This document shows positions 16,126 through 27,613 of a DNA stretch of 64,000 nt, in pieces. The position numbers and the translations under genes are program-made. The stretch's first letter is position 1, and each line of letters starts with the position of its first letter. Source of the DNA: Lasiodiplodia sp. COLG20 (taxonomy: Eukaryota; Ascomycota; Dothideomycetes; Botryosphaeriales; Botryosphaeriaceae); assembly GCA_009801085.1 (NCBI GenBank), contig VNWV01000005.1, positions 372,001-436,000 of the forward strand, in the 5' to 3' direction. The notes under the pieces were generated by a model. The model had not been told where the DNA came from. It saw nothing but the letters and a program-made list of their open reading frames with translations, and made no database searches.

Positions 16126-18059
16126 CTAGCCCGGCATCTCTGAAGGCCTTGTATGTACGGGAAGTTCCACTCGCTGTAAGGTAACTGCATCTCCGTGCGT
16201 CTCATGCACCTGACCCCCCATGTCAAGCTCTTGCCGCCGCTGTTCTCGTGCTTCGAGCTCCGGCTTTTGCCATGCTCCATCCACCATCTCTCGCTCGCCA
16301 ACCAGCTTCGCTGTAAGGCGTGCCCTCCTCCATCTCCTCCACCACAGCACTGCTACGGCAATGGACACAAAAGCGGCAATAGAGCCTATGACAATACCGG
16401 CTACTGCTCCACCGGTGAGTCCGCCACCGCTGTCGCCACTCGACGCATTGGAACCACCCATGCTGGTGGCGCTTGTTTGAGCGGAGCCTGTTGAAGTGCT
16501 ATCGTCTATGTCTCTCTGGACCCTTTTCGAGAAGATGGTCGAAAGCTCGTCGGAACCCCAGCCTGCCGCGGGCGAGGAGAGCACAGCACCTCCTGTAGAA
16601 CTGAAGGGGGAAAATACATCAGCATCATAGCCGAAGTCTCAGGGACCAAATCACTCACTTCCCTCCTATGACGGCAGTGACGGCGTCAGGAACAGAGTAC
16701 TCCAACTCCGGCACGAACTGCGTCCGCCAGGTGTAAGTCGAGGTGTCCAGCACCCGGACGGGCGGATACGTCTCGTTGCAAACGTCATTCAGATGCTGAC
16801 TCGTCCCTTGGCCCAGCGTAGCGAGCCCGCCCGTGGCGATCATCTGCGCATCGCGCCACATGTCGCACTTGTGCCTGTTGCGGCCGGGGCTGGGCTGGAC
16901 GGCCGTGTCCGGGTTGTTGGAGTCGCTGATGCGGATCCAGCGGAACGACGGCAGGCTGAGGACGTAGACGTCGTTGAAGGCGCGCTCGTAGAACTGGTCC
17001 CAGCCGCCCGTCACGGTGATCTGGAAGCTCGAGTCGTCCGGCGCCGACGAGACGCCCGCGCAGAACTCGCTGCGCATGGCGGGGATGTCGCCAGTGGCCT
17101 TTTGGTGGTACCTGTCCAAGATATCTATCAGTGGCTGCTACAAATCGGAATATGAGGCGCACTCACCAGGTGTTGGAGAAGATGTCGTAGACGTAGACGC
17201 TGCTGAAGTTCCGCTGGTCCCAGTCCCAGCCCTGCGCGAACTGGCTCCCCTCGTACGCCGTGTTGTACCCGCCAAACGCAACCAGCACGCCCGCCTGGCC
17301 CGCCCTCACGTACACCATGGCGCCCTTGACGACGTTCGGCCCTTGCTCGCCCTGCTGCGCCGTCATGAAGCTCCACTGCGGATCTCCCGTGCCGCCATTG
17401 TCCGACTCAAACTTGACCGTACCATTATTCGAGCCGTTGAACGCCATCTCCCACCCGCCCGTATAAAACGACGTGCCGGTGCGCGCGTCGGTCGCGTGCA
17501 CGCCCTCGCTGTTGTTGCCGAAGGCGATGCGCCCGCCCGCCACCGGCACCAGGCTCCACTCGTCCGTCGTCGTGTTGAATGCCCACAGCTGGTTGTCGAC
17601 GCCGTCCGCCTCAGGCCCCACCATGCCTGCGTATGCATATAGCATCGTGTGGTCGTAGAAGAAGGTGCCTGCCGCGCCGCCTGACATGGGGCTCGTGCCG
17701 CCGGTGAGGGCGTCGCTGGGCAAGGCGGCGCTGCCGATGAGCGACATGTCGATGGGTCCGTGGACGTCGATGGTATCGTTCAGCCGCAGCCAGTAGAGTG
17801 AGGATGTGTTGGACCATGATGAGGAGTCGTCGTCGAAGGTGTAGTTGCCGCTGGACCAGAAGAGGCGGTCGCCGACGATGGCGGCTGGGCGGGTGGGGTC
17901 AGCGGACGGTCTCTTGTTCGCATGCGAGATGCTGGGCGTACTTCTTTGATCTAGAATGCCGCAGATGGAGCGGGCGGTGGTGAGAGTGAGCAGTGTCGAC
18001 CATATCAGCCAATCAGAGGCCTTCATCGCGCGGAAGCGATAGCTAGCGCCGAGAGCCAT
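16126..18059 (-). CDS. Secreted kelch-repeat protein with C-terminal membrane anchor
   Basis: Three exons on the minus strand (18059-17167, 17111-16659, 16600-16126) give 606 residues. A hydrophobic signal sequence lies within the first 33 residues. The ectodomain holds kelch-like blades with paired Gly and spaced aromatic residues (for example VLVAFGGYNTAYEG and ITVTGGWDQFYERAFNDVYV) and many N-glycosylation sequons. A Ser/Gly-rich linker precedes one membrane helix at about 513-536 (GAVAGIVIGSIAAFVSIAVA), followed by a basic stop-transfer WWRRWRR and a cytosolic tail of about 70 residues. Both introns are canonical (GTGAGT donors, CAG acceptors) and the frame is kept. This architecture recurs in filamentous ascomycetes. 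Its function is unknown, but a surface or wall-sensing receptor is a reasonable guess. Confidence 0.88.
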
Positions 18060-20487
18060 AACTTTTGGCTCAACATCAAAGAGAGATGGATGGTGGAGAT
18101 TGCTGCGAAAGGCGAAAACGGTCGGAGAGAAATCAAGCCTTGCGTTGATCCAGCCTTGCGCTCATCCAGCATTAAATTATCATTGCATCTGGGGGCCACA
18201 TTTTAGCCGCCCGACTATGCTGCGCCGCAAGGGACGGGGGTTCTGCCTCGCTAACTAACCGCCATCTCTCTTAGTGGCTACCTGTAGCTTAAAGGTCCAA
18301 TTGGACTTGTAGCCAAGCCTTAAGCGCTACGCTACCGAAGTTTCGCATCATTCGGCACTCAAACTCTAAGCTCTCCCAAATTCCGAAGGAATTCGTCGCC
18401 TGAATCCGACCCCTCGATGAGCGTAAGTTGGAAAAGCGCTTATAAGTACTTGATTTGGTGGGATTCAGTAGTGATTGTATGAAATATTGAGTTTGCTTGC
18501 TATTGCTGCTTGTTTTCTCGCAGAACATTTGCGCAAAGCGTGTGCTGATGAACGGGTAGTTGAAGCAAATGTTTACTGGAGATTTTGATCTGAAAGAGTC
18601 CAGGCATAGCAGCCGACATCGCACATATGCAAGCTGTTGAAGGCCTTGCAAAATTATGGTCAATAGGAACACACTTTCCGTCACAATACGCATCATCACC
18701 GCTTCAAAATGTAGAAACTAATCTGTTGTTGCATCGGGAACAAATGAATCTGGAGACGCAAGCGGCCTACTCACTTAATCCGGTGCTTGCTCGGAAGAAT
18801 CCCAGCCTTCCGTCATGGAAAGAATTAAAATGCTTGATGAGATGAGTAAGCAATGATATAAATAACTGACTTATATATCATTGGCAGAAAGTGAAGTTGA
18901 GCTGCTCGAGAATAAATTCTACTTGACCATTGAGTGAATCGTCCAATTGACGTTAGGAGACCTCAGCCCTGTGGCACTGAGCGCAATGCTTCTACACCGT
19001 TGCGTCGTATAAGGATGCTGGTAAATACCGCTATAGCCTCGTATCTGCCCCATCTATGCATGCAGCACGTAAGCTTCGAGATCCAATGGCCCTCATCACT
19101 ATGAGTCATGACAGGACCCAAGTACACGGGAACACTGCAGATTTGCGGCGATCTCTGGGCCCTCAACAAGCTTTTCTTAGCTACAATGGGGTGCCTTATC
19201 TGACATGCCGTCCGTTGCGTGCCTGGGGTTTGATCTTGTGATCCGAGGATCTGCCAAGATCCGCATCACTCTGTTACCCGTTTTGAATTCCGAGTTCGGA
19301 CTCTCATTCACCGCTTGTAAATTCCTGCCGTCCGAAAAACATTTTGTTTTGTTTCTATACCGATGGCTGTAGAGAGTGCTTGTTGTTGCCCTCAGCCGTA
19401 AATTTGAGCCCAGACCAACGCCGTCGAGCTAAACACGCCCACCACGCCACATTTCAAGTATCTGCTGCTCATGTGCCCACGTGGCTTTCTGGCCGATTGG
19501 GACGCCAATTGGAAATGAAATGTGGCTTATTTTCACTGCATCACCCAGGCTTTCTCTCACACGGAAAACACTATTCATCTCCTTTCCAGCAGCTTCGAAC
19601 GACAGGCGGCCGGCTCCGGAGGACGAGAGAAGAGGTCAGCTGCACGCATCCTTGAGGCCGGAGTGCAGCTGATCAACCTATACACTTTGTATAAAACAGT
19701 CAACAGCAGCTGCGGAAGCATGCGCAGGCACAAAAAAGAAATAAACAGAAGTCTCTCGCCACCGGTCGAAGCCGCGTACGTAATGGGATATTACTAAGTA
19801 ACGGCGAGGCCGCTGACTAGAAGGATGAAGAAAGCCAGTACGTCACAGGGCTTGAACTGAAAGCTGAAAAAACGGGCTTTGATCGAGCGTCGCGTATCTA
19901 GACCGCAGCTAAAGGCCCGTTCCCGCCCGGTGTGGCTTGAGATCTCGTGATGTGGCGGGATCCGGCTACACAAGGAAGCGAGAGCATCTGGCCACAACGG
20001 CCGTTACCCAAATGGCGCCTAGGCCAGGAGGCCATTTTTGCAACGCTCATGCATATGAGAAAGAGCTTGGGTCGCCTTCCGGCGCCAAGATGCGACGGAA
20101 AAGGGAATTTCTGGGAATGTGGAGTGCAGCAACCCCAGACGGCCTGATCGACCCCTGGTCGTGGCTCAGCTAAGGCTAAGCGAATGCACCCGGCCATGGA
20201 GCGGCTCACTCATAGCTCACAGGGTCCTACCGATATAGGTAGCGCCCGGGCTGGCCGTAAAAAAAGGTTCATCTCATGGCCCTACTTCTCACGCGACGGT
20301 TGCGTGCACCACCGGGTCCTATGACCTGGGGTGATTTGCCCAGGGTGTGGCTGTGCGATCGTCTCGCGACCCAATGAGGTTTTATGCAGTATACGGGAGA
20401 ATGGGGAATATCAGCTTTGGGCCGCTCCCAAGCGCCTTCCTTCCCCCCGAATGGCGATTACTCATTAGCGAAAACACCCAAACCATA
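18060..20487. other. Divergent intergenic region, kelch to bHLH gene
   Basis: This 2.4-kb region lies between divergent starts. Apart from the possible spliced mini-ORF at 18597-18940 I see no gene. The right-hand part (19,900-20,480) is probably promoter and leader of the bHLH gene. Confidence 0.4.
18597..18940 (+). other. Possible decayed or small spliced ORF
   Basis: The frame from ATG 18627 reads 72 residues with protein-like composition (HREQMNLETQAAYSLNPVLA). A second frame from about 18820 (MERIKMLDEM) is joined by a canonical-looking intron (GTAAGC to TTGGCAG, about 18846-18889, with CTGAC) to KSEVELLENKFYLTIE and a stop. The two frames are offset from each other. The whole therefore reads best as the decayed 3' end of a gene, or else as an unrelated short gene. 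Only the spliced tail is convincing. Confidence 0.25.
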
Positions 20488-21722
20488 ATGGACCCCAATC
20501 CAAACCCCACTGACGACGACGACCAATGGTTCCCCCAAGACTGGCACCACTCCTCTTTCCCGGCGCTTCCCCTGTCCAACACCCACGGCTTCGACATTGA
20601 CTTTCGCTGGGGAAGTACATGGCTCGATGAACAAGGTACCCCAGGGGTGGTTGCTGAGCATGCGTCTTCAGATGTTCCAATGACCAATTGGCAGAGTCTG
20701 CAAGAGGTACGCCTGTTGCGTCGATGGCGAGTCAATTTGCTGACGTTCTGCTGTGGAAGAGAAACTCTCGAATCGATGCTGAAATTGCTTCCACCGCAAT
20801 CAACCCGCATCCTCACGACCACCCCCAACCCCAGCACCAACCACCCCCCCAACCAAGCCCCACCACCGAGCACCACCCGTCGAACAAGAGGAGGAGTCAA
20901 CGCCAGCGCCCGGCTGCGATAGAGACTACTGCTACTGCGCAACAAGTACCACAACCCAAGAAGAGCGGCAAGCAAGCCACCACCCGCTCCGACCGCCGCC
21001 GCAGCACCACGCAGCAGCCCAGCTCCACCGCGACCAGCTCCTCGACCACGCCCTCGACGAGCCAGCACCCTTACCAGCGCCCGGCACACAGCTCGCGTCA
21101 CTACCAGAGCAGCCGCAGCAGCCTCTCGGACGCCGTGCCAGCCTCGTCCACCACCACCACCACCGCCGGCAGCACCCCCACCTTTCTCCACCACCACCAT
21201 CACCAACCGGAAAAACAACCCGATGGCACGCCGGGCCTCGGTGGTGGTGGCGGCGGTGGGGCTCCTCCTGCCGTCGAGGTGAAGCTGGACTCGCCGTCGG
21301 CCCGCGTGCCGCACAAGGCTGTCGAGAAGAAGTACCGCGAGGGCATCAAGGCCATGTTCCGGCGGCTCAGCGCCGCTATTCCAGGCCTACCCAACACGCC
21401 GCACTACGGCGACAACGGCGGCAACGACTCGGACAACCCGGGCATGCCCGCCTTCCTCCAGCACGACGGCGTCGGCGGCAGCGAGGCTGTCGGCCGTCCC
21501 CCGCAACGACCTACCAAGGCCGGCATCATCTCGCGCGCCATCGAGTACATCCACCAGCTGGAGCGCGATGCCGCCGACGAGCGCCGCCGCCGCGAGAGTG
21601 CCGAGGCTGAGAACGAGCGCCTGCGCGCCGAGGTGCGCGAGCTGCGCAGGGAGTTGGGCATGTGGCGCGTCGGCTCGGGCATGTTTGCGTATGGGCAGGG
21701 CGCAGGTGAGGGCCTGGGGTGA
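20488..21722 (+). CDS. bHLH-leucine-zipper transcription factor with long loop
   Basis: Two exons (20488-20706, 20760-21722) with a 53-nt intron give 393 residues. An acidic N-terminus and a low-complexity middle (His, Gln, Ser, Pro, poly-Gly runs) lead to the bHLH domain. The basic region and helix 1 lie at about 255-282 (RVPHKAVEKKYREGIKAMF) and helix 2 at about 327-342 (KAGIISRAIEYIHQLE). A heptad-rich coiled coil follows to about 372. The Tyr in EKKYR is the residue typical of SREBP-like bHLH factors, which can bind sterol-response elements as well as E-boxes. The loop between helices is about 42 residues, rich in Gly, Asp and Pro, far beyond the usual 5-15. There is no membrane segment, so it is not a full SREBP. 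In-frame ATG 20401 would add 29 residues. Confidence 0.87.
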
Positions 21723-22618
21723 CTATTCGTTTGTTTTCGGGGGTGAGTGATGATTTAGTCCTTGTTTTCGTTTCATCTGTTTCCGGCTTTGCTTTCTCTG
21801 CTTCAAGGGACTTGGCTTTGCCTGTCCCTTCCCCCTTTCTGTCTCCGCTAAACACACGCAGGAACCTTACCCCGAGGACTAAGGAGAAACTGATGCTCTT
21901 ACGTATCGAGTTGTCTTTCCTGTCGAAAGGGTTTGGGTGGCTTCAGCCTTCTGCTGAGTTATATTCATACAGGTTGATAAGAGGCGGGCACCTGGGACGA
22001 GGGGGACAGCTGCTGCGAATGTCCGATAGCCGACTTCTGCGTCTGCGAGATCTGTGCTACGCATTCGATGCAGACAGCTGTGGCAGGTGAAACAAGATTG
22101 TCGAAAAGAGATGCTCGCAGGGAGTTTTGGGTATATTACACGAATGCGGTGATCGATGCTCTGGGCCTGAGAACTATGAGACGTCAGCCTTCGTTATTGC
22201 GGTTTCCTTTCTACGACATCATTATAGACTCGTGTCTCACAACAACGACGGACATACAATAGATATTATGCTGACGGGCTTGCTTCAATGTTTGATCCTT
22301 CGAAACAGTTCACCATGGCTTCGGATGAAAGAAGCTGAGCAGTACAAGACAACGTCGATGGGGGTCGTCGGACTCTGGTAAGCTAAAGAATAGTTTACAT
22401 AGGAGTTTATAGGGACACAGAGAAGCCCGTCGATTGAGCCTTCCTGTGCCATTTTCCGATCCCTTGCGTCACGAGTCCTTGATATCAATGCTGTGTTAGT
22501 AGGTTCGACCTGGTGGGTGTCGAAATGCGCGCTTGAGAAACCATCCGGCCAGCCAACGGACCGCAACTGAAGGAGATATGTTGACATGTAACCAGGAGCC
22601 TGCATTTCTCTAATAATT
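21723..22618. other. Convergent intergenic region, bHLH to NDUFA8
   Basis: The 3' regions of two convergent genes meet here. No coding signal is visible. Confidence 0.45.
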
Positions 22619-23374
22619 TTACATAAGCGATGCACTGTGTCCGTAGATCTGCTTCTTGCGCAGGTGGACTGGCGTCTCGCCCTTGGGCGTGTCAGGAATC
22701 GTCTTCTCCAGCTTCTGCAGCGTCTGTTAGTAACGGTCCTCGGGTGTTGCCGGGTAGTGCAGTCGAATCCGAGCCAGAGCCGGGATGAGCGTAGATGGAG
22801 AAAACACACCAAGTTGTCGAAGACACACTTGTTCAACGAACGCTCGGGCCTGCGGCATTGCCAAAGCTGCTGGTTGTTGTCCTCGAGGCACTGCCAGTGG
22901 TAGCGGAACTCATTGAGGCAGTGCTTGTTGATGTCGTCCAGCCTAACACACGATGCTCGTCAGCCCCCGGTCGCCCATCCAGCCGTCCAGAAGAGCCCTG
23001 AGATTCGTTTTCGTTCGGCTCGGATCGCTTACACGCTGGTGGCGCATCTGGTCACCTTCCGGCCCTCCTTCATGCAGTCGAGCTCGCCGGTGCCGTGGGC
23101 CTCAGTCTTGCACATCATGTAGTCGTCATTGTAGGGCTTGCAGCGGGCGCCGATGAAAAAGGAGGCGGACAGAAGCGGGGCGGAACTGGCACCGATCTCC
23201 TTGACCTTGGGGATGTGGTCGGGCAGCGGGGTGGTGTCGACCAGCACCTGCTGGTTGAATCTGCGGAGCGCGAGGTCAGCGCGGCTGCTGGAGGCCAATG
23301 GGCCGCGGACGGAACGGCATGGGCGACAGCGACGCGGATTCGGGCCCAGCTCACCTGGCTTCGCGGGCGGCCAT
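22619..23374 (-). CDS. NDUFA8: Complex I accessory subunit NDUFA8 (19-20.8 kDa, CHCH)
   Basis: Four exons on the minus strand (23374-23355, 23260-23033, 22942-22810, 22714-22619) give 158 residues. Four CX9C motifs are intact: C47-C57, C69-C79, C91-C101 and C112-C122. This is the double-CHCH pattern of NDUFA8, an intermembrane-space subunit of mitochondrial NADH:ubiquinone oxidoreductase imported by the Mia40 disulfide relay. The conserved core DTTPLPDHIPKVKEIGASSAP and the tail IPDTPKGETPVHLRKKQIY agree with the fungal family. The first coding exon is only 20 nt. The last intron acceptor was set at CTGCAG, because the nearer AG sits only 3 nt from the branch site. The gene shares a 373-bp divergent promoter with the nucleoporin gene. 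Confidence 0.95.
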
Positions 23375-23747
23375 GTTGGCGGAGGGGTGGGTATCTGGGT
23401 AATGCGGAATGGAGTTCAGGTTATTGGAGCGGACGTCGACCTGAGCTTCGGCGCGACCCCGGCATTTGCCGACCGCGCGACAAGCTTGAGCAACACGCGA
23501 ACCTTCAAGCCTGAGGTCAACATCAGCCGCAAAGCCATGAACAACCACCGCTAAAACCCTCCACACCCGCCGACTCGTCCCGCGCTGCGTTGCCGCTCCC
23601 ATCGACCTTCGCTCTTTGTCCCTCGCACGCCTGCGACACCTTTATCTTCTGCCTGAGCACCCGCGCGCTGCTCACGCCGCCCTTCACCCACACTTTATCC
23701 TCCATTGTCCGGCCGTCGTGCGGGTTTCTCTTCAAAAGCTCGCAGCA
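23375..23747. promoter_or_regulatory. Divergent promoter, NDUFA8 / NUP57
   Basis: Only 373 bp separate the two start codons, so this interval must hold both promoters and both leaders. C/T-rich sequence precedes the NUP57 start. I see no clear TATA box. Confidence 0.6.
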
Positions 23748-25101
23748 ATGTCGTCGTTGTTCGGGAACTCCACGCCCAACGCCAATCCCTTTGGCTTTGG
23801 CAGCAGCACACAAAATAAACCCTCCTTGTTTGGATCAAGCACCCAAAACAACCAGCCGGTAAACAATCTAATTCAGATCCCAAAACATCTTGTCTAACAT
23901 ACCACACAGGCTCTGGGAAGTAGCCTTTTTGGCAACAGCACCGCCAACCAGCAGCAACAGCCCCAGCAGCAACAGCAAAGCACTGGCTTCTTCGGCGCAA
24001 GCCTGAACAAGCCTGCCACCACTGGCGCATTCGGAGTCCAGCCCTCGGGGCAGCCGGCCAACAACAACTTCTACCCCGGCTCCACTGTCTTCGGCAACCC
24101 TCTTCCCCCAGCCCAGAACCCGGCCCTGGGCGCCTCGACAAACAATGTCTGGACCCCGCCGCCTCCAGCCCGTAAGTTCTTCCTGCGTTGCCTCTCCCCC
24201 TCAATCGCTTCTGTCCGAGGATGCTCCTGATTGCTAAAATGCAAGACCTCGGCGTCTACATCGCGCTAGACCAAAAGTCGATTCCCGAGCAGATGGCCGA
24301 CCTGATCGCCAAGTGGATGCCGGACCAGCGCAACACGGTCTTCCAGCATTACTTCTACAACGAGGTGGACCCGCAGATGGTGCCGTACTACGTGGCGCCG
24401 CCGGACGAGGACGCGAAGGCGTGGGAGGAGGCGCTGTCGAAGAAGCCCAACGAGGGCGCGATCCCCGTGCTGGGCCGCGGCTTCCGCGCGGTGGCGGGCC
24501 GCCTGGAGACGCAGGCCAAGGCCGTCGAGGCGCTGCAGGCCCGCCTGCACGAGATGAACAACAGCCTCACCGAGATGCTGGCCAAGCACGACCTGGAGAT
24601 TACCGTCCGCACCACCGAGGCCAAGCGCAAGCACATCGCCCTCACCAAGCGCTGCCTCGCGCTCGCGACCAAGGCGCAGATTTTGAGGAACAGGGGCTAC
24701 GCCATGGACCCGCGCGAGGAGGAGCTGCGGAAGAAGCTGATGGAGCTCGAGAAGAAGGCGTTCGATCCCATGCTCAATGGCCGCCAGGAGGAGATTTGGG
24801 CCAGGATGAGCGCCGTGAGGGCGCGCGCGAGGTTGCTGCAGGAGGAGCTGGATAAGCTTGGTAAGAACGCGGGCAAGCTCGATGGCGAACAGCTGGATGA
24901 GGAGCACGTCAAGGCGATCAGGAAGGTTAGTCTACCAAGTGCTCTGGTTGGAGGATTCCGCCCCGGCTCACATTTCTACTGCAGGTTCTCGGCGATTTCG
25001 ACAAGCAGCTCGCTCATTTGCGCGAGGAGCTCATCCGCGTCACGAAGGAGTGGAAGGAGTGGCAGGAAACGAACAAGCCCATCTCGGGTGGCGGCAGATG
25101 A
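23748..25101 (+). CDS. NUP57: FG nucleoporin Nup57/Nup54 family
   Basis: Four exons (23748-23858, 23910-24171, 24246-24925, 24985-25101) give 389 residues. Residues 1-125 are an FG region (LFGNS, FGFG, LFGSS, FFGAS, AFGVQ, VFGNP) with a Gln run. The rest is the conserved helical Nup54/57 domain (SIPEQMADLIAKWMPDQRNT...), with coiled coils and an end in EWQETNKPISGGG. In the family this subunit joins Nsp1/Nup62 and Nup49/Nup58 in the central channel trimer and provides the FG permeability barrier. Phases agree at every splice junction. The length is shorter than yeast Nup57 mainly in the FG part. It converges on TOM5 with 373 bp between the two stops. Confidence 0.93.
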
Positions 25102-25474
25102 GTTGCGAGAAGTTGAGACGCTCGTGCAGGAGTGGTTCGGCATCTTGGATTGGGGACTCAAAAGGCTTCTTTTGCACGAGATACCACGCGAGTGTATTTC
25201 TACGGTGGGAAATATGGTGCTATACAAAAAGACCGGGGTGCGGCATGGCGTTTTCTCAGGCGCGCATTAGCTTCGTAACCCAGGCGGCTCTTCTCGAATA
25301 ATACACAGGCCGCGCTTTATGCCGAGCCCCATTGAGGAAATGTACAAGTATTTTGAGATAGTCCCTCTCTTAACGCCAATGCCGCAAGTGACGCCCGTGC
25401 AGACAGACTATCCCGCCCAGTCTAGCGTCTCATTGTTCCGTTGTGTACATGACGTAGTTCGCAAGGCCTTTTGT
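25102..25474. other. Convergent 3' region, NUP57 / TOM5
   Basis: Shared 3' flank of two convergent genes. No gene is seen inside. Confidence 0.5.
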
Positions 25475-25738
25475 CTAGAAAAAGCGGCCAACGTACTCGG
25501 CAGCGAAGGGAGCTACAAAAGTTTGCAAATCAGTGTCATGCGATTGAGGCCAACAAGTTTTCGAGCTTACAGATGTAGAGAAGAGCGCAGGTGAAGACGC
25601 CGCTGGCGAGGGTAGCCTTGGCAATCAGCTCTTGCTCACGCAGTTCTTGCTTGCTGGGCGGCGGGGGCGGTCCTGCACGATCCAGTCAGATGTATTTCTT
25701 GACGCGACAGCGCTGAGGGAGAACGAACCTCCGAACAT
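25475..25738 (-). CDS. TOM5: Mitochondrial import receptor small subunit Tom5
   Basis: Three exons on the minus strand (25738-25729, 25672-25571, 25512-25475) give only 49 residues. The protein starts MFGGPPPPPSKQELREQELI, has one membrane helix at about 23-40 and ends YISPFAAEYVGRFF. The MFG start, charged cytosolic helix and SPF motif after the membrane segment fit fungal Tom5, which sits in the outer-membrane TOM complex and helps pass preproteins from receptors to Tom40. The first coding exon is 10 nt with a GTTCGT donor. The second intron is canonical (GTAAGC, TTGTAG). No single reading frame covers the protein, so it is easily missed. The gene is divergent from IWS1 across 361 bp. Confidence 0.88.
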
Positions 25739-26099
25739 GTTGGCGGTATTAAGTAGATATGCCGGGGTGGGTGGATGGGTGGTTGGTGATGATGTCGGAG
25801 CTTGCGGCGAAAGCTGATTGAAATCTCTCGCCGGGGCCAGCAGTCTTGGCGCGACTGGCGTCGCCGCCCTTCCTTTGACCTCAACCTGCGCGTCCCCCAT
25901 CCAAACATATAAAAACGACCATTTCCAACGCACCAGCACCAACAAACTCCCTTCCGTCAACGTCGCTCGGTCGGAAGCTCGCGTCTGCGGCCGTTTACGT
26001 CACCCGGACGCTGTCCATCTCCCTACCGCGGGACCGCGCAACAACAAAAGACGCGAACAAGAGCAGGAGCGGCCCACGACATCAACCATATCCGCGACG
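25739..26099. promoter_or_regulatory. Divergent promoter, TOM5 / IWS1
   Basis: A 361-bp interval between two start codons, expected to carry both promoters. The plus-side leader from about 25,900 is C/A-rich. No single element is clear. Confidence 0.55.
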
Positions 26100-27613
26100 A
26101 TGGAGGACCCGGAGATCACGAACTCGCCGCCTGACCCGAGCACGCTGCCGGAGGCGGGCAACGACCCGGGCGAGCCCGTGCGGCCAGACGTTGACGAGGA
26201 GAACTCGACGCCAAACCCGTCGACGGCGGCGCCGACGCAGGACATGGAGCTGACGGAGGCGGGCCAAGGGCTGGGTGAGGGCGACGCGGAGGACAAGGGC
26301 GACAACGACGACCTCCCTCTCTCGGACAACGAGTCGGTCCTGTCAGACGTCGACGAGGCGCAGTTCGAGGACTTCGACCCCAATGCCATCGCCATCGAGG
26401 ACCGCCCGGCCATCGCCGTCGATGAGAGCAACGTCGGTCTGATCGGCGTGCACAAGCGCAAGCGCGCAGACGGCGAGGCGGGCGGCGACAAGAAGAAGAA
26501 GCGCGAGGGCCGCCGCGACAAGCCGAAGAAGAGTCGGAAGAGGAGGGGCGAGGATGGCGACGCCGGCCTGAGCGGCGGTGAGGAGAGCGGCGGTGCCGTC
26601 CTCGGCGAGCGGAGATCGAGGAGGGCGCCGCGCGCCAGGCCCGAGCCGCTGGAGGAGGACTGGTCGAGCTTGACGCCCGAGGAGAGGCGGAGGAAGGCGC
26701 TGGACGCGAAGATGGACGAGGCGCTGAAGGGCGGCAAGAAGAAGTCGCGCAAGCAACAGGGAATTGTGAGTTTTTTGTTTTCAATATTGGAGTGTTTTGC
26801 AAAAACTAACTTCTTGGAAAGGATCTTGAGGCGCAGGCCGACGCAGAGATTGAGGACATGCGCCGCCGCATGACTGAAGCTGCACAAGCTGACAACGAAG
26901 GCCGTGAGCGCGGCGAGCCTGCTATCCACAAGCTGAAGCTGCTCCCTGAAGTCGTGGCTCTCCTCAACCGCAATAACCTCCAGAATAACCTCGTTGATCC
27001 TGATATCAATCTCTTGCAAGCCGTGCGGTTCTTCCTCGAACCCCTAAATGACGGAAGCATGCCGGCATACAATATTCAGCGTGAACTCTTCACAGTGTTG
27101 GGCAAGCTACCTATCACGAAAGACTCGCTGGTCGCCAGCGGTATCGGCAAAGTCATCAACTTTTACACCAAGAGCCCCAGGGCTGAGAGCACCATTAAGA
27201 GGCAAGCAGAGAAGCTGATCGGAGAGTGGACGCGTCCGATCCTCAAGCGTACGGACGACTACCGCAAGAAGGAGGTTGCCGAAGCCCACTACGATCCTAT
27301 GTACGTTTACCCTGGGGAAACCCCTCTCCTTCACCGGTGAAAGAACCAAGACAACTGACTTACTCTCTGCAGGCGCCTTCCCGACCGCACCACTTCCAAG
27401 GCGGCCTCGCAGCAGGCGGCGGCCGAACGCCGCGCCAAGGCGCTGGCACCGCCGAGTTTCATGAACCGCGCCCGGCAGGAGGGCCAGCTGCGTACTTACA
27501 CGGTCGCACCCAAGAGCAACGTCGTCGCCAACGCCGCACCGGTCAAGAGCGTCGGCCAGACCGAAGCCGCGCGCCGCCTCAAGCTGGGGCGTGCAGGTGG
27601 CAAGCGCGGCTGA
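26100..27613 (+). CDS. IWS1: Transcription elongation factor Iws1/Spn1
   Basis: Three exons (26100-26765, 26822-27300, 27373-27613) give 461 residues. The N-terminal 220 residues are acidic, then strongly basic (KKKKREGRR, KPKKSRKRRG), and disordered. The TFIIS N-terminal (TND) helical bundle spans about 254-363, from HKLKLLPEVV through LIGEWTRPI. The basic tail (RRLKLGRAGGKRG) is conserved in the family. Iws1 binds Spt6 and RNA polymerase II and links elongation to chromatin and mRNA processing in the nucleus. The start lies at the head of the acidic region; the frame is also open upstream, without another good start. Both introns keep frame. Confidence 0.95.

Noticed and set aside
20382..21314. 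Minus-strand open frame of 310 codons
   Set aside because: It is the antisense of the bHLH gene's low-complexity region; the poly-Gly/Val composition comes from the other strand.
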